This document shows, piece after piece, positions 47,024 to 56,372 of a DNA stretch of 64,000 nt (the first letter of the stretch is position 1; the number at the start of each line of letters is the position of its first letter). The stretch is from positions 3,596,001-3,660,000 of the forward strand of contig OY744466.1 in NCBI GenBank assembly GCA_963556145.1. Reading direction: 5' to 3'. The notes beneath the pieces were generated by a model. It was not told where the DNA came from. It did not search any database and saw nothing but the letters and a program-made list of their open reading frames with translations. The position numbers and the translations under genes are program-made. This stretch comes from Hygrocybe punicea (Eukaryota > Basidiomycota > Agaricomycetes > Agaricales > Hygrophoraceae).

Positions 47024-50000
47024 CTACGCATGTTTTTCCCGCTGAGGCTTCTTTCTCCCTGCAACAGTTGGTCTGCGCTTTTTTTTGGAGGCTGATGACA
47101 TTGACTGATCCGGTGTCAGTGCTAGGATCTGAATACTAGAAGAAGCCTCTGTCAACTTCCTTTACCGTCAGATGTCTGGCAGTGAAAAGTAGATCATCCC
47201 AGACCTACCGGTACATCCAGAGAAGACTGAAGCACTCTTGACTTTCGCAGTGACTTGAGATGCTTTGATAATGCGTTCATACCCATCCGGGGCTTTCCCG
47301 GGACACTCCGCATCACGTCCAGTTGTTGTATGATAGTTTGAGGAGGCACCACCTGTAGTTTCATCTCGGCATCAATCCATTCAGGGATCTCACGAAACCG
47401 TTCAAACCACTTTCTTGCCTTTAAGAATGGTGAGCAGTCTTTCAACCCAAATGAAAGTAAATTAAGGATAGACACACCTTGGTTCCCTTTCGCCACTCAG
47501 AACCAAACTGCTGCTCAACTTCACGCAGGGGTGGTTTCATACCTGAAAGACTGTTGCTATTATTATAAACACCTTCACCTGTATTCCAGCACTCCCATAT
47601 CGTGTCCAGATTCATCTGATCGAAGCTGTCGTGTGACGGTTTGTATACGTTATACATATATTTTGGTTGTTTTATAAGTGCAAAGACATCAGACCATCGG
47701 ATGGCATTTTGACCCAAAATGGGTGGCCAGAGCATGTTTGCTGCACCTGCAAGAGATTCGTCAAAGGACCAAATGAAACATAATAGGCTTCCCCAACCTT
47801 CAGTATGGAAGGCTTCAAGAGGGGGGAGAACAAGATCCACTGGGGTTCGTGTCCGAGGTACATCCAATTGAGGTGATGAGGGACAGACAAATGCACGGAG
47901 TGAGTGATCCTCAGCAGAGTATATACCAGCATTGTCTGAGTCATAAACAGTGGGCTCAGCAGATGTGTTTTCGAACAACAAAGGGACTGAAGGTGCTGCG
48001 TTACTGGTAAGAAAGGGATTTTCGTTGTGATCAGGCACAGCTGATGTTATATTATTTGCTATTAGCAAACCGTGAATAATCTGTGGGTGACAACGTCAAG
48101 AAACAGCTTACTTCGGTAAGCATATGTCTCATTACGATAGCCTTTTGTAGGAGATAAGACAGCGGTACGCCGTTGGAGAATACCAGTCAGCTCCTTTAAC
48201 TGAGCATTTTGTGCTGCCAGCAGACATCGAACCTCTTCCAATGAAAGACGGAGGGCCTCATTCTGGATGCGAGCAAGGTCTATGGGACTGCCAGCATTTG
48301 TTTGCAACACTGATAGCTCCGAAGGAAATGTTGTTTTCATCCACTCTTGGACATCTGGCGGAGAAAGTGCTGGCAGCCTGAACAGGGCTGAGCTTGGTCT
48401 GACCTGATACAGTGCAGCGGCACACTTTACATGTAACAAGACATATTAGTTGAATCCGCATCAGAACAAATGCGAATACTGGCCTGGAACAGATAGGGAC
48501 GGAGATCAATCAGCATCTGCCAGTAATTTGATGCGCCAGAGAGGTTCTTCTTGCCTGACCAACTATGGTATCAGCATGGCCTTGGCTGTCAGAGGTTGAC
48601 ATACCGTCAATTTCTTCCAGGATTCCTTCAGCCACGGGATAAACACGTTGAAGGAATTGATCTGGGACTGTGATGTGACGCCACAGTGGGTCATAATTCT
48701 CGTGCAGCTTGAAGCCATGGGTGGCAAGAATGGCCTTTGGTTAACACAGCAGTAAGTATAGCACATTCAGAAGCTACGTGTATTTGTACTCACTGCTTTT
48801 GGGAGTGCGGGAGCATAAGTGTCCATATATGTGCCCCGACTCCACCCCAGTTTCGCAGTCTCATTTTTATCAACACTGGAATGCCGTGAGCAAGTATGTC
48901 ATCATCAACTGGGTGAGCAACATACCCAAGCCGTTCTTGCAGATATCCAAGGATGTGCCGTGGAAAGTGAACCTTAATGTTTGACTCGAAACCAGCTCTT
49001 TTGTATGCTTGACAATAGAGATTGTATAGGTTTGATTCATTGTACGGTCTGATGGGGGACGATCCAAACAAAACACGAACCTTCACAATTGGGACCTTTT
49101 AGTTATGTAGATGATGTCAAATTTGACTTGGGCATACCTGCCGCCATGATTTGTTGACAGACCAGTCAATTGACATCTTTTCCGTCAGTCCGTAGACATC
49201 ATGAAGCCAATGGTGATAGAAAGCCATGGCTCCCAACGGACACTTCTTGGCATCAAGGTGCGCAACAAATGTTGAATAGACTGGGTTGACAACCTGACCG
49301 CCGTTTGAGTATAGCTATTGCTGTTTAAGGCACACTTACTGTCTTCAAACCCTGTTTACCGGCCTTCTCTTCGCCTTGCATTCCAAGCACACTATAAACC
49401 AACGTCTCCTTGTTTGGGTGGAGAAATGTGTAGGGCTGGAGTTCACAAAGCTTCAGTGCCCGAAAGTCATCACCCCGATTGCCACTGGCATTCTGGCAAG
49501 TCCATGCAAGGTGGCCATTAATGACCATACGAACTATATCACACATGAGAATGTTGTACTTGAAGAACAGACAGACTGCACCTTCACGGTGATCCAGGAA
49601 GCTATAGCCAATTTCTTGCAGCTGTTCGTTAGAGACTTGGTCCAGAAATGTGTTAGCGACAATGTCGGGAGCATCCTCTCCATCAATGAGTCCACTGGTT
49701 AAGAAATAGCACATCAGGGATGCCAAAGCTACAGTATTACATATGAAAGTACCTTCGAGCACGTTGGAGTGCCTCATCCATTCGCGTTTTCACTTCATCG
49801 TACACATAGACAGTTGTGGCTGGGCGCTTGACAGCCAAAGTCGCGTCTTGGGCATGCTGTACCTTGCAGATGCGAAGGACACCGAAGAACATCTTTTTGA
49901 TCTGCGACTAAGGATGGATTAGCAAAACGAGCAGAGCAACCACAGATTTGGAACCTTACCGCTCCAATGAATGTGCCAGGTATGTCATGACCTTGGCGGT

Positions 50001-51089
50001 TCTGCTTCGGACGTTCTGCAGACCATTTGATAAACAGGAGCAGGGAATGCTCATCAACGATCCAGTCGCGTATCAGTTTCTTCTCAACGGCTTGACTACA
50101 GAACATCTAGCGGAATAAGACAGGTTGAAAAGCATTCGCTTAGGCCCAAATTCACTCCCCTCACCTCCCAGAACCGTGCAACACTTTTCTGAGCATTGCG
50201 CCCACCAGCCCGTCGGTTGCCTTCAGTACGTTCAGCTGCAGCAGTCCGTGTCCTTGCCTGGAATTGAGCATACTGATCTACAGGTGAAATTAAGATAGTT
50301 GCGCGACATGACAAATGACTGTAGAACTTACCGTCCTCCTCGAAATTTCCATCGTCAAGACCATCCTCATCATAATCGAGTAATTCCACTGCACCTCCAC
50401 CCTCCACATCAAATTCGGCACAGAGTGTTTCTTCATCAACATCAAAGCCAGGGTCCGTATTGAAGCTTGTTGCAGCATTTGAACCTGAGGCATTCGCATC
50501 AAAAGTGAGTGTTTGTGCATGCGGTGTTGCTGTGCACATAGATCGTGAGATCTGTCCCTGGATGGATCCATTGTCGTTTGGGCTCGAAATCATATGCGGT
50601 TCTGAGGCTGGGGCTCTACCCAGGCTTGAGATGGGTGAAATCATAAGTGCCTTCCGTGGACGCTTCCGTGGTCGTGGTGATGGGGTCGGAGTCCGAGTTG
50701 ATGGGATGGCAATGTCGGGAAACCTTGGAAGGGAATTATTTTTCAGCGGTTAAAAAAGATATGAAAAGACAGACAACACATACCTGTGCTCGAAAAGAGC
50801 ATTTCTTAGTCGATCCAAAGTCCACCGTGAAGCAGGTGCAATGCCGGACTTCAGGCATGCATCCCTCAATATTTCCTTCCTTGAAACTGCCCGCCTGCCT
50901 CGGAATCAGCACGAGAATCTAAGGAGATCGGTGAAGCACTTACAGTTCAAGCCAATAAGCATCAGCAGCACTATCTCCCTGGCAAGTGGAAATTGGTGTC
51001 TGCGGCGAGGGCTGGACTGGCCCAAGGGCCATCAATGCCGGATCGATGGGGATTTCGTGATTCGTCGTTGTTGTCGTTGTCGGGGGCAT
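47024..51089 (-). CDS. Crypton-like tyrosine recombinase with GCR1-type DNA-binding tail
   Basis: Multi-exon gene, about 1,000 aa. It starts MPPTTTT at 51087-51089. The first intron (GTAAGT...GGCAG, 49 nt) joins to RAVSRKEILRDACL. Next are a basic PRPRKRPRKA stretch, an acidic segment and a core-binding part (WIVDEHSLLLFIKWSAER). The catalytic domain follows: GNRGDDFRALKLCEL carries the first Arg (about 49475), and a 50-nt intron separates HFPRHILGYLQERLG (HxxR, about 48958-48969) from KLGWSRGTYMDTYAPALPK (Tyr near 48830-48842). This is the Ndc10/Crypton pattern. Then come a helical coiled segment (LEEVRCLLAAQNAQLKEL), a GCR1_C-like block (DTIWECWNTGEG, REVEQQFGSEWRKGT, ARKWFERF) and a basic end (KKKRRPTVAGRKK) before TAG 47024-47026. 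The catalytic set appears complete. The XPG gene starts 105 bp downstream. Confidence 0.85.
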
Positions 51090-51182
51090 TTAGTACATAG
51101 CGAATAGAATTAGTGGCGGGCTGGTAATGTAGTGGTAGCGAGTGGTACGGCCACTGTGGCCCCATTGAAAATAGCGCGTCGA

Positions 51183-51262
51183 GGTCACCCTGGGAGGTCA
51201 CGAGTGGTTGTGACCCAGCGCAGAGATAATGCGCGAGGTCACAATACCGTGGTGACCCGCTC
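51183..51262. repeat. Right subterminal cluster of GGTCAC/GTGACC motifs
   Basis: Five GGTCAC-type hexamers in 80 bp, mixed orientation, between the recombinase start codon and the right end of the element. Together with the left cluster they bracket the element. The region is also the recombinase promoter, so recombinase binding here could be autoregulatory (inference). Confidence 0.6.
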
Positions 51263-51288
51263 CCATGGAATGCCCTTGGTGTCTCCAC

Positions 51289-51600
51289 GTTCCCATTTCA
51301 GGATGCTGTTGAACCATGAAAAGATAAAGCACACACCAATAGACTGATTATTTCTCCAACGGTCAAACAATGAATAGGAGGATAGCTGCCATCAGATAGC
51401 GCATCTTCTTCCGGCGTACAGAAATTCCCCCAACTAGTATGCATAACAAGGCAACAAGGCAGTTAGAATGTGATGGAGGTGTAGGTCGCCAACCATCAAC
51501 AGCAACTTTTCAAGGCAGAGAAGCGCTCGGCAAGATAGTAGTAAATTCCACAAACGTTGCTGACGGACATACCTAGATGGGGTGATTGTGCAGTGAGATT
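51289..51600 (-). pseudogene. N-terminal remnant of the GPCR paralogue
   Basis: Aligns by eye with 22330-22490 and more weakly beyond, beginning right after the element's right GTTCCCA. Carries the counterpart of the first GPCR exon. Separated from the remainder of its gene (42572-44084) by the inserted element. Confidence 0.75.
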
Positions 51601-51859
51601 GACGTCGAAAGTCGAACCACAGGTTTAGACTTTAGAAACACCGTTTCCTGGGTTGTAACGTACTCAGGCTAGGGTCGGCCTCGGTAGAACTAGAACTTAC
51701 TGTATCCAACTGCCTGTATCCAACTGCCCCTACAACACTGCCTACAACGCGCAGGGTGACGAAGGCGGATATCACGGTTGATGTTGATTATAAGAACGTT
51801 GATTGCGTAGATGCCAGGATGTTGCCAAGTTGATGTTTTCATCCTCAGCTTGCATATGG
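51601..51859 (+). pseudogene. Decayed 5' part of an MFS transporter copy
   Basis: The last 70 bases (about 51795-51860) resemble 22942-23000 of the intact MFS gene (a GTAGATGCCAGGATGTTG block and TATGGGATCTG). The rest is heavily diverged. It continues on the other side of the fold-back element at 54401. Confidence 0.55.
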
Positions 51860-51910
51860 GATCTGTATGAGAGGTCATGCTGGTCAAATTTAACTGAAAA
51901 CCCGTCAACC

Positions 51911-52190
51911 TTCCCTAGGGATCCTTGGCCTTCCCTAGGGATCCTTGGCCTTCCTTAGGGATCCTTGGCCTTCCCTAGGGATCCTCAGCTTTCCCTAGGG
52001 ATCCTTGGCCTTCCCTAGGGATCCTCAGCTTTCCCTAGGGATCCTTGGCCTTCCCTAGGGATCCTCGGCTTTCCCTAGGGATCCTTGGCCTTCCTTAGGG
52101 ATCCTTGGCCTTCCCTAGGGATCCTCAGCTTTCCCTAGGGATCCTTGGCCTTCCCTAGGGATCCTTGACTATCTATAGGGATCCTCAGCC
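51911..52190 (+). repeat. Left array, fourteen 20-bp units
   Basis: Fourteen head-to-tail units of consensus TTCCCTAGGGATCCTTGGCC, with variants ending CTCAGCT or CTCGGCT; the last two units are diverged. Each unit contains the palindromes CCCTAGGG and GGATCC. Subterminal repeats of this type usually bind the transposase. Confidence 0.95.
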
Positions 52191-53089
52191 AACCTGACAC
52201 TAACCACTAATGTGAGAAGAAGGATGATAATAAAGGACAACAAAACAAGAGGGTTCACTTTGAAAGGAGGTATGACAATGGGCAATGGGCCATGGCAGGG
52301 ATGGACTTTCCATGCCCCTGCTGATAGTAGTCTCCTAGGAAAGAAGAAGGACTGGGTACAAGAGTTACTACTACTGTGATTCTTGGAATGAGATGGTGCC
52401 CATCCCTGCTGAATTTATTGTTTGCAAGCTTGCCTGAAGAGGGTGACCATTGATGATGGTATGTAATTTCTTGGACTTTTGTACATTCATGTATCTACTG
52501 TAGTATCTGCCCATGTAACTGCCCACTTTGGGTGGGTCTTGGGGTCCTGGTAGGCTGAGGACAAAATAAAGACTTTATTGGAAGTTGAGATTCCACATCA
52601 TATCTAAATCAGCTGTAATATAGATTGGGGCACAGATGATAATCATGGGGAGTGGTTGAATAGTAAGGATATAAGGATGGGTGCAAATACTGGTAACTAT
52701 ATATAACCCATACCGGTCATATCATAGAATGCGAGCCAGGCCCCAGAATTGTACAGTCAAGGGTTTCTGCCACAACAACTTGGTCTCTGTCATCAAGGAG
52801 AAAGCATTGAGGCTGGGGGAATGCCATCAGTTTCACTTTGAACTGTATGAGTTGCACTTGCAACACAATAACAATGTTGAGTGCAAGGCAAACTATACAC
52901 TTTACCTGCCTTGATTGACATCCTCTGAGGTTGCAAGACTCACCTGGGTGTTCCTGGATGCAATCTCTCTGAGTGGTTGCTGCTCTAATGTTCTGGTCCA
53001 ATGCCACCCAGCTCACTACTTTTGGCAATGCCAAGCTTTTCCCACTTTACATATTGTTTTCTTTGAGAATGATTCAATTAGTGCTCTCA

Positions 53090-53250
53090 AAATTCAGTTC
53101 AGACCTGATCTGAACTCGGTTCAAACTCAGACCCTAGGCAGACCAGAACTGAACTGAATTTTGTCGTTCAATTCCAAAATTTAGCTGGACTGAACTCCAA
53201 GTTCAGTTCAGAGTTCACAGAAGAAGGGTCTGAACTGGACTGAACTGAAC
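53090..53250. repeat. Clustered GTTCAG / CTGAAC repeats
   Basis: Many GTTCAG and CTGAAC/TGAACT hexamers in both orientations within about 160 bp inside the fold-back element. They can form local hairpins. No coding capacity. Confidence 0.6.
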
Positions 53251-54200
53251 TTTGGATGCACTAGATTCAATGTATTTCTGGTGTGTGTAAGCTGACATGA
53301 ATGAGGCATGGAGGCTTTAGGCATGGTCAAAAACTGAAGTGGAGACCAAATCTTGGATGTTGAAAAACTGAGGGGGGGATGGATTGGGAGCCCTGTTGTC
53401 TTGTTTTCAATGTGAACAAGGCGCATGGGGTGTACTTGAGCCAGGGGTTGTTAAGATCTATCCGGGAGAGTGGCTTGGATGTTGAAAACCAAGAAAAATG
53501 AAGAAAAACAAAACATAAAAATAAAACAAGATGAAAAATGAAGTATGTACAGTGTCATGCTCACAAGCAGGCCCTTCCTGTTGCTAGTGTCTTCTCATAG
53601 TCACTGGGCAGAGGATTTACTGATTAAAATGTCAACATTTGTAATGTGGGGTAGGGTGTAATAATCTTAGCCATCTTTTCCCTTGCCAGTCACACTATGC
53701 CATGACTTATCCAAAGTGTGACCAGGCAACTGAGGTTGATAATGTTGGGTGTAAGACAGGCCAGCCAACATGGGCTGAGAAATTGGTATTGTTAGGTACT
53801 TGACAAGGCAACCAAGGAGTGTAATATATGTGTTGTGTCAGATGAGTGGGCTGAGATTGGCTGGGTTCATTGTCACTTAGCAAACTGGGTGTCTTGGAAA
53901 CTTCTTCTATTGTTGTTATTGGTGGAATTTCCATGACTGATCCACCATCTGATGGTACCACTGTACAACAGAATAAAGTTGGAAGCTTTACTTCACAAAA
54001 GACAGTGTATGGAGAAATGACTTGATTTCTGAAAGCAATACAATCAAAGAGTTTTGAATAGAGTATGAGTTTACAGTATGAGTTTATACAAAATTTCTAC
54101 AGTATATGTGGAACGTAAACTACTTATATATGAAAAGAAAGAAAACTATGCTCTTTTATTGTTGTTATTGGTGGAATTACATGTTTCCTAGGAAAAGCAG

Positions 54201-54360
54201 AGGATCCCTAGGGAAGGCCAAGGATCCCTAGGGAAGGCCAAGGATCCCTAGGGAGGGCCAAGGATCCCTAGGGAAGGCCAAGGATCCCTAAGGAAAGCCG
54301 AGGATCCCTAGGGAAAGCCGAGGATCCCTAGGGAAGGTCAAGGATCCCTAGGGAAAGCTC
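54201..54360 (-). repeat. Right array, eight 20-bp units (inverted relative to left)
   Basis: Eight units of AGGATCCCTAGGGAAGGCCA, the reverse complement of the left-array unit, with the same CTCAGC and CCGAGG variants. The array lengths differ (14 versus 8), so the two arms expand or contract independently. Confidence 0.95.
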
Positions 54361-54406
54361 AGGGGTTCTCAGTTAAATTTGACCAGCATGACCTCTCATA
54401 GATCTG

Positions 54407-55640
54407 CGTCATCATCTTGATCTTGGTTCTAACTTTTACGTCCCCGTCTTGCAGATTGACTGTCCTCCGTAATTGGTGCCACTTTCAACCCACACCACAA
54501 GACCTTCATGTTCAAGGTGTTCAAGGGGATGCCGTTCACAACTGTGATTATTCTTTCCATATTTCAGCTTGGTCTTCGTATGTCTTTTCCATTGCTTTCA
54601 TATTTATACTCATCATAGTTCCTTGACTACCTCCATCATGATATACCTGCCATCTTGTATGATGTGGTGGCTTATCTCAGTCTTGCGACTCTTGTCAGGT
54701 ATCATCACATATTTCCATAACTGAGAGGTTTACTGAATTCTGCGCCTAGGCATCGTCTCAAAGCGCGTATCTCAAGTGTCGTTCCCCTCATGCCAGCTTA
54801 CTTGTCGCCATTTTTTTTCCGGTGCCGCCTTTCTTGGAGTGGTGGAAGCTGCATTTCTCCCTGGTGTTGTTTTCTTCATGATCATCTCGAAATGGCACAA
54901 AATTGGCTTTCGAATAGCGGTGCTCTTTTGTGGGAACCAGATCAGTAACGCCTTTGGTGTGTCATCAGGATAACAATCGCGGCCAGGTACGGTACTGGCT
55001 TGGGACCTAACTCGTCGTGTCAGGTGGCTTTTCCTTATGGAAGGCGAGCATTGTGCCTGACTTTCCGGCAAGCTTTCTCTCACTCTCTCGAGCGCCAAAT
55101 GTATGAAGACCCTGGCTCTGGTTCGTCACTGCTCCACAGCCGAGGAAGTCCCGCATTGTCGACAATAAACCTGCTCTTTCCCACAGTTACCGCAACTCTG
55201 GGATATCGAACAACTATCATGGTGCGCGCCTCCTTGGGTATTCGTGGCTGGAATCTCGCTAGGTAAACGATCAACACTGGCAGGCAGATTGATGACATTG
55301 TAAATTGGGATGTACACAGGCATTCAGACATTCGTGGTCCGAGGTGGTTGTTGGCCTTGTCGGGCCACATGGAGAATGAATACCGATGTACGTACACCGT
55401 ATCTTGCTTTTCTCGTCGAGGGGACAGCCGTCGATTCTCTTCCCTTGTTTCAGATTCTTAACGACAAGTCTCGCACGCCTCCCATGTAATCGCAAATGGG
55501 AAATGTAGGTGGAGCGTGAGACCCTGTCACCTACCGCCATTCACATCGTCACACCCCGGCCCAAGCTATGCGCAGTCATGTTTGATATGTACATCAACGA
55601 GTGCGCTGGCGAGGAGAGCATCTGAGGGGCGACAGCAATT
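54407..55640 (+). pseudogene. MFS transporter relic (main part)
   Basis: Homologous to 23020-24620. Recognisable blocks include the SLGVVEAAFLPG region, MAVLFCGNQISNAFG and the end of the 3' exon (ICTSTSALAR-like). Multiple deletions remove transmembrane helices and frames are broken throughout. Together with the GPCR relic it shows that the GPCR-MFS pair was once duplicated as a unit. Confidence 0.85.
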
Positions 55641-56370
55641 GTATCATCACTAGCCCAATATCTATTCGCCAAAAATAGTTAGAGTCGTTCCAGGTGTTGG
55701 AGAAGCTGTCCATCGTGGGTTTCATAGCGCTTACAGCGCTGTGATTAGCGCTCAACAGGTGCGTTTTTGCCCCCGTTCGCATCAAACTTGTTCCCCCCGC
55801 CCTTCACTCGTACTCAGTTTTGATTATCAGGTCATGAGCTCTCAGTGCGGCTCAGTGTTCCCAGGCACGACAGTTGCTGGGAGATCGTGGGGCACGGTGG
55901 GGGGGTTATACTAGCAAATGTTCACAAAGTCCGGGTGAAATAAGGTCGGTCAAATTTCCTTTTTTGGCGGACTAGTACTATTGCGAGGGGATTAGTCGCG
56001 GAGGCACGAGCTGTAACTATCAAGCTAATTAGCTTGCCATGACTCGCGATTCGCGAGTGGTCCCCTCTGGAAGCGAAGGCGGAACCATGCACTTTTTTAT
56101 GGCAAATTGGCACATTTTGGGCCAGAATTTGGGACGATTTTGGGCCGGATTACCCCCTTATCGGGGAGAGGCAATATGTTGAGCCTTCAGTATAAGATAG
56201 GCCTCATCCAGGACCCCTGAATGTCCTGCTAAAGGCTAGATTTTTTTTTGCCCATTTTCGGGGGTCCATGTCCGGACAAAAAATTGGATTTTCATGTCCG
56301 GATGCTACGCTAGCCTCCCATCGAGGCAATTTCATGTCCGGATGGCGTGGTGGCCTTATTTTTTTCCCCA
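55641..56370. other. Non-coding, probable terminal region of the P-like element
   Basis: No gene seen. Contains three ATGTCCGGA repeats (near 56268, 56293 and 56333), short TTTTGGGCC repeats near 56115-56145 and a T run before the pogo insertion site. It may be the 3' terminal part of the P-like element separated from its gene by the pogo element (inference). Confidence 0.4.
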
Positions 56371-56372
56371 TA

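Larger units (their letters stand above)
40389..50135 (+). repeat. Tandem segmental duplication, unit 2 (9,747 bp)
   Basis: Second copy of the direct duplication. It starts within RasGEF-gene intron sequence, so its RasGEF part is a promoterless 3' fragment. Sequence beyond 50137 is unique and continues the recombinase gene to its start. Unit 2 plus this flank therefore preserves the complete mobile element, whereas unit 1 has the element truncated on its right. Confidence 0.97.
44085..51288 (-). mobile_element. Complete 7.2-kb tyrosine-recombinase element with XPG nuclease
   Basis: Inserted in a GPCR paralogue between GTTCCCA repeats (44078-44084 and 51289-51295). It contains, on the minus strand, a Crypton-like tyrosine recombinase (47024-51089) and, downstream, a Rad2/XPG nuclease with SUMO-interacting motifs (44884-46918). 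The ends show no terminal inverted repeats by eye but are rich in GGTCAC motifs (44093-44227 and 51183-51262). Cryptons are known to lack terminal inverted repeats and to use a tyrosine recombinase with a GCR1-type DNA-binding domain; a second nuclease gene is not part of the standard description that I know. Unit 1 holds a truncated twin. Confidence 0.75.
51866..54400. mobile_element. 2.5-kb fold-back DNA transposon, non-autonomous
   Basis: Terminal inverted repeats begin TATGAGAGGTCATGC and are perfect for 32 bp. They continue into arrays of a 20-bp unit in opposite orientation at the two ends (51911-52190 and 54201-54360). A 6-bp direct repeat GATCTG flanks it (51860-51865 and 54401-54406), and removal of element plus one repeat rejoins the MFS relic. 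No long open reading frame in the interior, so it must use a transposase from elsewhere. A 6-bp duplication argues against hAT (8 bp) and Mutator (9 bp); superfamily not assigned. Confidence 0.85.

Noticed and set aside
48790..49086. Apparent loss of the catalytic Tyr region by frameshift in the recombinase
   Set aside because: A 50-nt GTATGT...CCAG intron joins LQERLG to the KLGW...TYMDTYAPALP segment in frame, so no lesion is needed.
34338..51288. Helitron interpretation of the 7.2-kb element, because of the nearby hairpin and lack of inverted repeats
   Set aside because: No Rep/helicase coding region, no CTRR end at the right boundary, and flanking direct repeats are present; a tyrosine recombinase with a full catalytic set is encoded instead.
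51911..54360. Regular 20-bp repeats resembling a CRISPR-like array
   Set aside because: Units are contiguous with no spacers, mirrored at both ends of an element with inverted repeats and a target duplication, in a eukaryotic genome.
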